The notes beneath the pieces are model-generated. The model saw only the letters and a list, made by a program, of their open reading frames with translations, did not search any database and had not been told where the DNA came from. A stretch of 31,310 bases of DNA from CAYRFQ01 sp964423615 (GTDB taxonomy: Bacteria; Planctomycetota; Planctomycetia; Gemmatales; Gemmataceae), in assembly GCA_964423615.1 (NCBI GenBank), contig CAYRFQ010000095.1:1-31310 (forward strand), given 5' to 3'. The position numbers were made by a program, and so were the translations under genes. This document shows positions 8,526 to 17,922 of this stretch, piece by piece. Within the stretch, counting starts at the first letter, position 1, and the number at the start of each line of letters is the position of its first letter.

Positions 8526-9926
8526 ATGTCCAGAATGAGTTTGCTTGTCCTGATGTCTGTACTGACTTGTGCCTCAACCGCCATGAGTCAACAACGCGTG
8601 TTCATCGGTGTCGGAATTGATGAATACGATGACGATAATATTTCGCCCACGCCCTACTGCGTCAGTGATGTCAAACTCCTGGCCAGAATCCTTACCGACA
8701 AAGAACGAGGTACATTCCAACGCGTCAGTCTGCTCCACAGTGAAAAAGGGAATGGCTTTGATCAACCTACCAAAGCCAACATCGAACGCGAGTTGATAGC
8801 GAACCTGCGTAACTTGAATAAACAAGACACGGTGGTCTTTTTCTTCGCCGGTCACGGCTATGTCAACGGTAAAGGACAAGGATTTTTAATTACCAAGGAC
8901 ACCGACCCGGCCAACCTCGAAGCTACTGCCATCTGCACGGCAAGCATCCGCCGGCTTCTGTCCGCCACCGAGGCGACCAAAGTATGCATCCTCGATTGCT
9001 GTCATGCCGGAGCCAGAGCCCTTGCTCTCCACCCCAAATTCAAGGCGGCCACGGGAAAAGAATTAGGGAGAGAATTTGCCGAGTTGAAGAATGTGTTGAC
9101 CATAGCGAGTTGCGATGCGGACCAGGAGTCGCATCCTCTTCAGGTCAAGAAACAGGGGATGTTTACCTTTGTCCTCTCAGAGGCTCTGGTGAACGATGAC
9201 CTCGACCAGAATTCCGATGGGTTCCTTGAAGCCGCCGAAATTTATGTCTATGTCCGCGACAAAGTTAAACAAAATGCCAAAACGTTTCTCAACAAACAAC
9301 AAGTTCCAGCATTGATTACCCTGGGAAAATTGCCCGACGTCAAGTTCACAAAAGCCATCGGCGGAACCAAGCCATTTGCTTCCAACTTCGGAAAAGAACG
9401 AGGTGGGTTGGTGCCCGAAGGGTGGAAAGGGAACATGGTCGTTCAGAAGGGCGTATTGATGCCGAGCGGTGGCGGGGACAAGGCATACTCGATTCTACCT
9501 CCTCCCCAAAGAATTCGGGACGGCTTCAAACTCGACCTTGTCGTGGATTACGTCTCGGTTGGCCGTGACGGCACCCGACCCACGGGAAAACTGAGACTCA
9601 CGCTGGCCAACAAGAATGCTAACCCCTGGACCATCGAATTCCACAGGGGATATTTTTATTATTTCGACAGCAGAGGAAAAATAATCAAGAAGGACATCCA
9701 AAAATTCATACGCGGCAATCAGCAAACCACCGTGGAAATTACCGTGAAACGTATCGTGAGTAAACGTGGTGCCTCGATCACGGTGTATGTAGATGGCAGC
9801 GAAGTAGGATCTCAGCTGTTTCACAAGGGATCACTAACCGATGTCCGGTTGGATGTGTTGAATAATCGAAACCGGACACCGGAGATTCACTCAGTCGCCG
9901 TCAATCCTCTAAAATCAGCAAAGTAA
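8526..9926 (+). CDS. secreted caspase-family (C14) protease with EF-hand-like loop
   Basis: Protein of 466 residues starting at ATG 8526 with AGGAG at 8512-8516. A signal peptide covers about 1-21 (SLLVLMSVLTCASTAMS). The caspase domain lies at about 23-270: FIGVGIDEYDD, FFFAGHGYV with His110, and ILDCCHAGA with Cys159, so the His/Cys dyad is intact. Family members cleave after basic (metacaspase/ortho-caspase type) or acidic residues; specificity cannot be read here. At 227-238 DQNSDGFLEAAE fits a calcium-binding EF-hand loop, with acidic or Asn residues at positions 1, 3, 5 and 12 and Gly at 6. The C-terminal half, about 290-460, is beta-rich and looks like a concanavalin/LamG-type fold (inference). 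It closes a three-gene set with the DUF4384 genes upstream. Confidence 0.88.
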   Translation: MSRMSLLVLMSVLTCASTAMSQQRVFIGVGIDEYDDDNISPTPYCVSDVKLLARILTDKERGTFQRVSLLHSEKGNGFDQPTKANIERELIANLRNLNKQDTVVFFFAGHGYVNGKGQGFLITKDTDPANLEATAICTASIRRLLSATEATKVCILDCCHAGARALALHPKFKAATGKELGREFAELKNVLTIASCDADQESHPLQVKKQGMFTFVLSEALVNDDLDQNSDGFLEAAEIYVYVRDKVKQNAKTFLNKQQVPALITLGKLPDVKFTKAIGGTKPFASNFGKERGGLVPEGWKGNMVVQKGVLMPSGGGDKAYSILPPPQRIRDGFKLDLVVDYVSVGRDGTRPTGKLRLTLANKNANPWTIEFHRGYFYYFDSRGKIIKKDIQKFIRGNQQTTVEITVKRIVSKRGASITVYVDGSEVGSQLFHKGSLTDVRLDVLNNRNRTPEIHSVAVNPLKSAK

Positions 9927-9986
9927 TCCACATGCCTGTCAATTCTCGACCGGGAAATCAACGGAAGGCTCGAATATGACTCTCAA

Positions 9987-10014
9987 GGTCCGGAGAGTTC
10001 CAATTCCCCGGACC
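9987..10014 (+). terminator. possible hairpin downstream of the caspase cluster
   Basis: GGTCCGG pairs with CCGGACC across a 14-base loop, about 60 bases after the caspase stop codon. There is no T-tract, so it is at best a weak or factor-dependent terminator. Confidence 0.25.
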
Positions 10015-10145
10015 GTTACTTGCCTCCGAAAACGTAGACAAAAACGAACAGAATCCTGACCGATATCGATATAACCTGATCTGTTACCACAACGCCGTGG
10101 TGATGCTTGCGAGTGTCGCGGTGTTGAAGCTTTTACTCTGGCAAG

Positions 10146-10380
10146 GGGTCCATTTCCAAAAAGGGGTAATTTTGGCGACGCACAAGCTGTTGATTTACAG
10201 TGACTTATGGAATTTTGCCATCCTTAATGGATTTCCATTCAAACATTTTGGTCATGCCAAATACAGGTACATAGTTCCAATTTGAGGTTTTAGACGATTA
10301 TTCCCAGGGTTTTCTGGGGATTCCGGCTGAACAAGTTCGTTTCAAATTGCAGAATTTTACCCCTTTTTGGAAATGGACCC
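10146..10380. repeat. 235-bp unit bounded by perfect 24-bp inverted repeats
   Basis: The left arm (10146-10169, beginning GGGTCCATTTCC) is the exact reverse complement of the right arm (10357-10380, ending GGAAATGGACCC). The spacer has no gene. The size and structure suggest a MITE-like non-autonomous element or the two ends of a deleted insertion sequence. Clean target-site duplications are not visible at the outer edges. Confidence 0.6.
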
Positions 10381-10739
10381 TTTTGGATGTCGGTAACTGA
10401 CGAGAGCATCCGACATGATCCAGTTTAAAAGAATGTTTGTGTTTTGTATTTAACCGTTTTAACGATAATAATATCCAGAACGCCGAGATGCCAAAAAACG
10501 CGTCGGTGTGGTCGACCGCTGAAGTTAGAGACATGTTCACACTCGCGGTCGACTAGACTGACTGCAGTGCGAATTGAAGTCAATGAGACGCACAAGAGGG
10601 GCACTCCTCAACTTTCCAATTTCCGACCACATCACGCCTTTGAATTTTAGTTCGTTCGATTTCAAAGTATCCAGATTTTGCTTTCCGATCCTCGACAAGC
10701 CCGCTGGCGCAATTGTTCTGTCCGCGGAAGGAAGTAACC

Positions 10740-11612
10740 ATGACTGCCGACTTTCTCAACCGAGTCGACCAAGTCTATCAACACTGTTTAGCTTTACCTG
10801 CGGAGAAGCCAGCGTTTTTCCTCAAACAGCTGCATTCGTGGGCTCCGGAACTGGACCACAGAAGTCGAGCGAAGACTCCAACAGGCCGAACCGGAAGGAC
10901 CAGTGACGGTCGATTTCAAATCTCCGAAGCGGTCCAGGAGTGTCTTGACTGTCGATTCGGAGGTCTCTTCCTTACTTGTCCAACCGGAGAGTTCCAAGAC
11001 ACCATCGGCAAGGCAACGAAAGGAAGAGCTGCCTGAAAGTGCAAGACGGTATGTCTTGGGAACCCGAATTGCCGAGGGTGGGATGGGAACTGTCTGCCGG
11101 GTGCGTGATCTGCAGTTCTACCAGACCCTTGCGGTGATGGTCATGTTGCCCAATCCGACTACGTTCGTGGAATCATTCACAGGGACTCGAAGCCTTCGAA
11201 CGTGATGGTTGGAACGCTCGGGAAAGTTCAGGTCATGGATTGAGAATTGGCCAAGTTTCTCTCAGAGTTGATTGGCTAAAGCGAAACTGAGATTGTCGAA
11301 CCGGGGACGGCGGATTCGTCGAAGCGTGGAGACTTTCTTAGACTCTAGGAGACGGGAGAAATCTTGGGGACTCCGGTGGACATGACTCTCGAGCAAGTAC
11401 TATGGGAAATTAACACGCTTGACTTGCGAGCCGACATATTCGGAAAGGGAGAAATCCTGTGCGAGATTCTAACGGGGACACCGGCCTTCTTGGGACACTC
11501 CACCAGAGCGATGGTTCAGCAGGCGGCGGAAGGAAATCTCCAGGATGCATTCTTGCGTCTTGACCAGTGTGATGTCGATGGCCAGAATCTTCACTTTTGT
11601 TGGCGAACTTGA
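10740..11612 (+). pseudogene. decayed Ser/Thr protein kinase gene
   Basis: Broken kinase gene in three pieces. It starts at ATG 10740 (GGAAGGAAG just upstream) with the N-terminal region typical of planctomycete kinases (MTADFLNRVDQVYQHCLALP). Near 10850 the frame changes, and the next piece contains the glycine loop RIAEGGMGTVCRVRD; the usual catalytic VAVK has become AVMVM. From about 11166 the third frame reads RGIIHRDSKPSNVM, a catalytic loop with Leu replaced by Ser, then VMD followed by TGA where DFG should be. About 100 residues between these pieces are missing. The last part (LGTPVDMTLEQV, EILTGTPAF) is the altered APE region and beyond, ending where the convergent P450 gene begins. 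It overlaps that gene's 3' end by about 20 bases. No functional product is expected. Confidence 0.82.
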
Positions 11613-12937
11613 ACACCGACATGCAATCCATATTTCGGTCGCAATGTTATGGAAGGCCACGGTAGGACTGCTTTGTTTCCGGATAAAACAAGCCGGTATC
11701 TTCTTAACAACGTAGCCAAGACAATCATTGATTCCATCCCGGCAAAATGTTGACCTATACACCTCCGGGGGCCGGCACCAAACGGAAAGAATGCTCGGTC
11801 TGGCAACCCTCGTGGTCCATTCCTCCATCGCTGGGGAAGAAATTCGTTTGGATTATCAAAGAACCGTGGATCGCGGTGCGTCGCCCACTGAGACATGAGG
11901 ATAACACACCGGGCAGGTAAACGGAAACCTCCTAGGGCAACTTCATGGCGCGCAGTCCGACCAATTGTGTAAGCGGCAGGATAAAGTCGCATGGCCTCCA
12001 TTAGCACTTGCTCCGTCCAAGTGAGTTGTTGCAATTCATCCGCCGATGGTATTTCCCCACGAACGACCGATTGGATTTCGTCTACCACTTGTTCCTGGAC
12101 TTCTTCATGCTTGGCCAAGAGAAAAAGAGTCCAGGTGATTGTGTTGGCGGTAGTTTCGTGTCCAGCCACCAACATGGTGATAAGTTCGTCACGAATTTGT
12201 TCGCCAGACATACCGGATGGATCTTCTACACTGTGGGCGGCAAGCAATCGGGTTAACAAATCATCTTGTTGGCCTGGGTGGTTTCTGCGGTCAGCAATAA
12301 TGCGATCAATCAGTTCGTGTAGCCTGCTTCGATCTCTGTGGAGTTTCCAATTCCACGGTGTTGGCAGCCAGTACGGTAAGTCAATTTTCGTTTCCAGGCG
12401 AAACTTGAAATCGGCCAAAATAGTCAGGCATGCCTGTTCCACAATTTCTGCTTCATCCGACAAATCCATTCCGAACAACACTTGAGACATTATCTGCATA
12501 GTCACGTGCATCATATCGTTGTGCACATTCCGACACTCGCCTTCTTGCCAACTATCGAGAAATCTCTCAGTTATCTTAGCCGCCGTATTTGTATAATTGC
12601 CAAGTCGCTGCTTTTGGAACATCGGTTGGATGAGTCGCCGTTGTCGCAACCAGGATTTGCCGTCATTAGTAAGCAGGCCATTCCCAAGCGGGAAACGCAA
12701 AAAGTTATTGAAATATGCAGGCCCGTAGGAGTTATTGTCGCTAACGAGTACCTGGTGGATCAGGTCCGGATGATTGACAACCACGTGAGCAGCCATACCC
12801 AGATGCATCGACCATATGTCTTGGTATTGCAGACTGTTTTTGGTGAAAAAGGCGAGCATGTCGCGACGAAAGTCATGCAAGGAACCTAACAGCCAATAAC
12901 CGGATGGACCGGGCGGTAAGGTGGATATTTTCGCCAT
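11591..12937 (-). CDS. cytochrome P450
   Basis: Heme-thiolate monooxygenase of 448 residues, full length for the family. The I-helix oxygen-binding motif AGHETT lies at 258-263, the K-helix ExxR pair at Glu314/Arg317 (EAMRLYP), and the heme-binding loop FGAGPRRCIG at 386-395 with axial Cys393. No transmembrane or fused reductase domain is seen, so it needs a separate electron donor, none of which is in the window. The N-terminal PPGPSGYWLLGS is a proline-rich hinge as in CYP4/CYP102-like enzymes. It starts 23 bases after the kinase/ATPase gene, so it is probably co-transcribed with it and the sigma factor. Substrate is unknown; fatty acid or terpenoid hydroxylation is common in relatives. Confidence 0.93.
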   Translation of the reverse strand: MAKISTLPPGPSGYWLLGSLHDFRRDMLAFFTKNSLQYQDIWSMHLGMAAHVVVNHPDLIHQVLVSDNNSYGPAYFNNFLRFPLGNGLLTNDGKSWLRQRRLIQPMFQKQRLGNYTNTAAKITERFLDSWQEGECRNVHNDMMHVTMQIMSQVLFGMDLSDEAEIVEQACLTILADFKFRLETKIDLPYWLPTPWNWKLHRDRSRLHELIDRIIADRRNHPGQQDDLLTRLLAAHSVEDPSGMSGEQIRDELITMLVAGHETTANTITWTLFLLAKHEEVQEQVVDEIQSVVRGEIPSADELQQLTWTEQVLMEAMRLYPAAYTIGRTARHEVALGGFRLPARCVILMSQWATHRDPRFFDNPNEFLPQRWRNGPRGLPDRAFFPFGAGPRRCIGQHFAGMESMIVLATLLRRYRLVLSGNKAVLPWPSITLRPKYGLHVGVQVRQQK

Positions 12938-12960
12938 GTGAAGTACCCAGATTCGAGTTA

Positions 12961-15900
12961 TTAAGTCTCCATCGAAGTTGAGAGGTACGTAGAGCGATTC
13001 ATCTCAGTCGCTATAATTCGTGCGCGTTCGGCCAGAGATGCTTCGGCAGTTTCGATTTGTTGATTGGCTTCCGGGAGTCCTGACCGCTTTGCCACGATAC
13101 CCCGTAAGTAAAGCGATTCCGCATGCTCGTACTTGGCCTTCTGCGTGAGCGTCAAGGCACAGCTTTGCTCCGACAGTTGAAGCGCTTTTCGTAATTGTCC
13201 CCTGGACAAGTAAGCGTACCCCAGTTCCCGGAGTACATGCGGTTGGTAAATGGGCCACAACCGAATGAACCTTGACCCCCATTTCGCCAGCCGAAAGGCC
13301 CGTCGCCGAAGCAATTGACATTGATGATTGTCATTGCCAACCAGGTCATTGGCCCTTAGTCGAAGAGCGGTCATCAAACTGGGAAGTGCAGCCATTCCCA
13401 AGGATGTATAATTGTGATTTGTCTTGATTAATTGAAAGGCCTGTTCGCAGACTTCCAAAGCCTCTTTGCTGCGTCCATGGAAAGTGTGCCAGTGCGCTTC
13501 CCCCAACAACAACAAGACGGTTGCCTGATCCCATTCCGGCAGGGCACGAAAGCAACTGCGCAAGTCGGAAAATGGCAAATTTCCACAAGCCGATACAGCC
13601 CAATATGCGAGGCCAAAGTGGCAAGAAGTATCATCACCTCGATGCACCCCCTCGAAGAACGTTTTCCGAGCGACGTCGATCACCAGCGCGTTGTTGCCCA
13701 GTTTTTCGTTGGAAATAAACCAATGCACCAAGCTTGAATAACTGTCCCAATAAGTCCCCGTCTTACGGTATAAATCGAGTGACTGCTCCAGAAACGTAAC
13801 CGCTGTCTCATGGCCCCCCCTATATGTCTGAATTGCACCTTGATAGCAAAGAATTAATGCCCGGAGTGATAGATTATCCACGCCAGAACTGAGTTCTTTG
13901 GAACGGTTCAAATATTTCAGAGCGGTAGCATCCAACCCTAAATGATTTAGGCCTACAGCAAACGAAACGTTGCCGACAGCCTGTATCGCCGGATCGGGGT
14001 GGTGATTGGAAAATCGCAACAAATTGACAACGCCCCACATGGCTTTGAAATAATTGTCAAAAAAGTATATCAATTTTAGTCGAATCAACAATGGGCCGAT
14101 CCGCTCCTCTCGCTCATCCAGAACCCGTTCCGAGGTTCGCTTTGGAAATAAAGCATTGTAGAAATAAACGCCCCATTCGCGGGCGATTCCCCAAACCCAA
14201 CCAAGCGTGGATTTGGGAATGTAGTGACCAAGGCGGCGCAACGACGATTCCCGCAAGGCCATGCTTGTTTTGACCTGCCCCATTCGAAGAGCAAGTTCGC
14301 TTTGCAGGCCCTCGATAGTTGCCAGAGTGATTGGATCTTTGGCAAGGGGAGTAGCCTCTTCCAGCTTCCCTTTTGCTTCCACGAAATGTCCAAGAAACAA
14401 CAAGCATTCGCCGTAATTGACCAGAATGTTACATCGAATTGTCTCCGGGGTGTTGGGAGCGTTATTCGCGGCTATGCGAAACTGTTTGGCAGCCACATCC
14501 AGGGCATATTGTCGAACCGCTTGCTTTCCTCCCAGAACCGCATACTTCCAGGCCCTGGTACGTTCACCGGCAGCATTGAAATGGTAGGACAGGTCATAGA
14601 TTCTTGGGTTGGTAAAGTCGGATTCAGGAAACTCGCCTCGTTCCATGGCTTGGCTCAAATCTTCGGGAATGCCGCCTACCCTCCGGACAATTGTTTCCGC
14701 AAGATCACGATGGAGGTCTTGGCGATCGCTCGTGGCGAGATTGTCAAGCACCGTCTCGCGAATGCGGTCGTGATACGTATCGATCAGTTGTCTACTGTCG
14801 TTACCGATCATGCGGACAATGCGTTCGTTTCGCATTCGAGTAAGGGTAGCAGCGGGAAACCCGTCAAGACCTGTCGCCTGAGCAAGTTCCTCTGCGGACA
14901 TAGTCTGTCCCGAGACGGCTAATATATCGAGTAACGGTTGGGCTTCGGGGGGTAACCTGCCTAACTTTCTCGCCAACATTTCATCCATTTCCATCGCTTC
15001 AAACGAATCCGTTTCCGGATCAAAACAACCAATGAGTTCAGTTAGCAGAAACGGATTTCCACCTGTCTGGGCATGAAATTGCAACGTGCGCCGACGAATC
15101 AAATCACTGTCTTGGTGCAGCATTCCAATCATCAACTGCGTGCATTCTTCAAGACCCAATGGGGCTACCGAGACATCACGTTGGTTCAGATCAAGTCCGT
15201 GCTGTTGCTTTAACGACTGCCATTCGTGTAAGAACGGGCTCTTCTCTGCTTCATCACTTCGGTATGTTCCGATAAAAAAGATCTTGGGAGCCGTGGGTGG
15301 TCGAAGCACTTCAAACAAGACATCGGCACTGTCAGCATCGCCCCATTGCAGGTCATCGACAAACAGAATTAACGGCCTCGTTCGGCTTAGCCGATACAAC
15401 AATTCGCGAAATGCCGAAAATGCCCGATGGCGGATTTGCTGGTCATCGAGTCCGGAGAGGTTTGTCTTTGGAATTGTTGAAATGGCCGGGACTCGCTCCA
15501 TCACCGGAAACACTTGTCTCAAGAAATACGAATCGTCAGGGAGGAGACATTCTACTTCCGGAACAGACAAACTTTGCATAAACGCGGACAAGGCATCAAT
15601 GAGGCTATCCAGTGCCTTGAACGGTACGGATTCACGGTCGTAGCAGCGACCGGACAAGATAACCAGGTTCTCGCTGTTCCGCAACGGCTCCAAAAACTGT
15701 TCCGCCAGCGTTGTTTTCCCTTCACCGGAACGACCGTGAATAAAAAGCGGGATTGGAGACTGGTCCTGTGTGAACGAGGCATAGGCCGATTGAAGCGTTG
15801 CCAGTTGTGGCTCACGCCCCACCAACGCTTGGGAACTGGGGCCTGACCCCGGTTCTATGGGCACTTGATGTGTGGTGATCGTGTTGGCAATGGCCAGGGC

Positions 15901-17298
15901 ATCCGGACGCCGTTCCGGATCTCGGGCCAAGAGGTCCATACACAGGTCCGCCAGATCAACTGGTATCCTGTCATCCTGAGGGAGTGATGGTGGGTCAAGA
16001 CGTTGCTTCCCATGCAACACCTCCGACAGAGAACCGGCAAAGGGCGCATCGCCAGTCAAAGCCTCGTAGAGCATGACGCCGACTGCATACCAGTCACTAG
16101 CTGCAGTGATACGTTGACCACCTACCTGCTCTGGTGCCATGTACCGGGGGGTTCCAACGATGCCGATATTTTGGCTTGCTCCTCCTTCCTCGAATCCAAG
16201 CACGAGACCAAAATCAAGAATGACCACATGGCCGTTCGGTAACACCATGACGTTGCTTGGTTTCAGATCACGGTGGACAATATTGCGGCCGTGCAACGCC
16301 ATCACTCCCGCGATCAATTGGGCGAGCGAAGAACGTAATCTTGCTTCGTTGACATCACCTGCCGGTCGCACGTAGGAAAGAAAATCCTCGCCTCCTAACA
16401 AGTCCATGGTGAAAAACCAGTGCCCACCGTCGGCTTCCAACGTGTGTAGTCCAATGAGATTGGGATGATTGGTGTCCGCCAGAGCGCGGAATTCTCGCTT
16501 GAACAGGTGAAGTGCATTTCCGTCGACATGGGGCAGCGTTTTGAGTGCCACTTCATTTCCTTGCAACTGATGGCGAGCCCGATAAACCACGCCCATGCCA
16601 CCGCGACCGAGTTCATCAAGTAATAAATAATCACCGAGGTGCCTGGCGGATAACTTTGAGGAACTTTTCGGTTGTTTCGACTCTCCAGGGGTGGCCAGGG
16701 ATTGATACAAGAAGACATTTCGAATAAGCTCGGCATAGTTCGGATACCGTTTGGCATAATCCTCGAGTTGCGGCACCTCGCCAAACGCTTGACGATTTTG
16801 AATGTCAATGGCAAGCAAGTTGCGCAGTAATTGTGGCATTGCTTCCGAACTCACCTGGCTTAGATAAGAATCCAAAGATGGTGGCCCTGTCTGCCAATCC
16901 ACTGTCTGGTTGTTGGATTGTCTACTCCAGGCTGCGGAGAATTCCTGACATAGTGAGTTTATTTGATCAAACGAATTGATCGGAAGATTGGACTGCATCC
17001 AAGAGAGGGTGTTTTCCAAGGCAGGCTTAGATTGATTCTGGGCTGAGATGTCATCTTGTGGGTAAGTCGATTCCTGGTGATGTTCGTCCGAAGCAGTCTG
17101 TGATTTCTTGAGCAAGCCTAACGGCGCATTTGATCCCAGCAAGTCTGTGCTGTCGTGTTGTTCGAGCAGTTCGCAAACGGCTGCATACACCTCCACATTT
17201 CCCTGTTGCAGGTTGTTGAGGAACTTCTCTTGTTCCTCACCTTCCAATTGAGTGGCTTCGCTGAACGCGGACCAAATTTGGGCTTTGAGATCGCTCAT
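12961..17298 (-). CDS. Ser/Thr kinase fused to AAA ATPase and helical repeats
   Basis: Large signalling protein of 1445 residues. An N-terminal helical region (1-220) precedes a kinase domain at about 224-475: glycine loop DELGRGGMGVVY, Lys253, HRDLKPSN at 342-349 with Asp344, DFG at 362-364 and YMAPEQ near 386-391, all intact. An AAA_16-type ATPase follows, with Walker A GRSGEGKTT at 522-530 and Walker B LILFVDDLQWGDAD at about 643-656. The C-terminal 550 or so residues are helical and repeat-like, probably TPR. The architecture resembles the front half of the kinase/ATPase/histidine-kinase hybrids and PknK-like regulators, but GAF and histidine-kinase domains are absent. No membrane span is visible, so it should be cytoplasmic. 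It starts 30 bases after the sigma factor gene and ends 23 bases before the P450 gene. Ligand unknown. Confidence 0.92.
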   Translation of the reverse strand: MSDLKAQIWSAFSEATQLEGEEQEKFLNNLQQGNVEVYAAVCELLEQHDSTDLLGSNAPLGLLKKSQTASDEHHQESTYPQDDISAQNQSKPALENTLSWMQSNLPINSFDQINSLCQEFSAAWSRQSNNQTVDWQTGPPSLDSYLSQVSSEAMPQLLRNLLAIDIQNRQAFGEVPQLEDYAKRYPNYAELIRNVFLYQSLATPGESKQPKSSSKLSARHLGDYLLLDELGRGGMGVVYRARHQLQGNEVALKTLPHVDGNALHLFKREFRALADTNHPNLIGLHTLEADGGHWFFTMDLLGGEDFLSYVRPAGDVNEARLRSSLAQLIAGVMALHGRNIVHRDLKPSNVMVLPNGHVVILDFGLVLGFEEGGASQNIGIVGTPRYMAPEQVGGQRITAASDWYAVGVMLYEALTGDAPFAGSLSEVLHGKQRLDPPSLPQDDRIPVDLADLCMDLLARDPERRPDALAIANTITTHQVPIEPGSGPSSQALVGREPQLATLQSAYASFTQDQSPIPLFIHGRSGEGKTTLAEQFLEPLRNSENLVILSGRCYDRESVPFKALDSLIDALSAFMQSLSVPEVECLLPDDSYFLRQVFPVMERVPAISTIPKTNLSGLDDQQIRHRAFSAFRELLYRLSRTRPLILFVDDLQWGDADSADVLFEVLRPPTAPKIFFIGTYRSDEAEKSPFLHEWQSLKQQHGLDLNQRDVSVAPLGLEECTQLMIGMLHQDSDLIRRRTLQFHAQTGGNPFLLTELIGCFDPETDSFEAMEMDEMLARKLGRLPPEAQPLLDILAVSGQTMSAEELAQATGLDGFPAATLTRMRNERIVRMIGNDSRQLIDTYHDRIRETVLDNLATSDRQDLHRDLAETIVRRVGGIPEDLSQAMERGEFPESDFTNPRIYDLSYHFNAAGERTRAWKYAVLGGKQAVRQYALDVAAKQFRIAANNAPNTPETIRCNILVNYGECLLFLGHFVEAKGKLEEATPLAKDPITLATIEGLQSELALRMGQVKTSMALRESSLRRLGHYIPKSTLGWVWGIAREWGVYFYNALFPKRTSERVLDEREERIGPLLIRLKLIYFFDNYFKAMWGVVNLLRFSNHHPDPAIQAVGNVSFAVGLNHLGLDATALKYLNRSKELSSGVDNLSLRALILCYQGAIQTYRGGHETAVTFLEQSLDLYRKTGTYWDSYSSLVHWFISNEKLGNNALVIDVARKTFFEGVHRGDDTSCHFGLAYWAVSACGNLPFSDLRSCFRALPEWDQATVLLLLGEAHWHTFHGRSKEALEVCEQAFQLIKTNHNYTSLGMAALPSLMTALRLRANDLVGNDNHQCQLLRRRAFRLAKWGSRFIRLWPIYQPHVLRELGYAYLSRGQLRKALQLSEQSCALTLTQKAKYEHAESLYLRGIVAKRSGLPEANQQIETAEASLAERARIIATEMNRSTYLSTSMET

Positions 17299-17328
17299 CC
17301 GACTGGGGTCCCGTATGATTTTCGTGAT

Positions 17329-17922
17329 TCAATGCAGGCCATATGGACGATAACTTTTCATGTGCCATTGCAACCAAGTCCTCGCGCGCTTTGTGGCTTT
17401 TTTGACTTCGTTCTCGGTGAGGTCCAGAATCTCCGCCGTTTCTTCCACAGTGCAGCCCAAAAAATATCGAATGCGAAAAACGCTTTGGTCCCTCTCTGCT
17501 TCTGGAGGCATATCGGCCAGGGCCGTTTTCAAGTCCATAATAAGGGTGTGATAATCGGTTTTCGTTTTCTCCTGATAAGAACCAACACCTTCCAGTCCCT
17601 GATGCTTTACTCTCTGATCGCGCTTACTAGCCTGCCTAGTCTTTACCTCATTGATAAGCAGGTTGTGAATTTTCGTAGCCGCATATTTAAAGAACTTTTG
17701 CCGGTCGCCAGACTGCCACTGGGTTATCTCTTGACCCACCAGCTTGCAAAACACTTCATCGACAACACCAGTCAAGGTAATGCTTGGCAAGATGTGTTGT
17801 TGACGTTTACGGGCGATGCCTCGAAGTTCATTTTCCACTAACCGGAATAACCGATCGGCCGCTTGCCGGTCACCTTGGTCCGCCTGTTGAAGTAAGAGGG
17901 TAATGTCTCCGGGCTCAGACAT
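17329..17922 (-). CDS. ECF-type RNA polymerase sigma factor
   Basis: Sigma factor of 197 residues, a paralogue of the one at 5456-6046: the N-termini match closely (MSEPGDITLLLQQADQGD against MDEPGELTVLLQQAESGD). Region 2 is at about 10-95 (VVDEVFCKLVG, RQKFFKYAATKIHNLLINEV), region 4 at about 135-190 (CTVEETAEILDLTENEVKKATKRA). It is first in a probable three-gene operon with the kinase/ATPase and the P450. The ribosome binding site is poor: the nearest purine run (AGGA) lies about 12 bases upstream of ATG 17922. The kinase downstream is the likely regulator by analogy with the family; direct evidence is lacking. Confidence 0.9.
   Translation of the reverse strand: MSEPGDITLLLQQADQGDRQAADRLFRLVENELRGIARKRQQHILPSITLTGVVDEVFCKLVGQEITQWQSGDRQKFFKYAATKIHNLLINEVKTRQASKRDQRVKHQGLEGVGSYQEKTKTDYHTLIMDLKTALADMPPEAERDQSVFRIRYFLGCTVEETAEILDLTENEVKKATKRARTWLQWHMKSYRPYGLH

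Larger units (their letters stand above)
9927..10739. other. intergenic stretch with inverted repeats, no supported gene
   Basis: About 810 bases after the caspase gene. It holds a 7-bp-stem hairpin (GGTCCGG/CCGGACC, 9987-10014), a perfect 24-bp inverted repeat around a 187-bp spacer (10146-10380), and a 9-bp inverted repeat (GTCGACCGC at 10511-10519, GCGGTCGAC at 10545-10553). The short open frames here are not supported by motifs or start sites. Confidence 0.5.
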
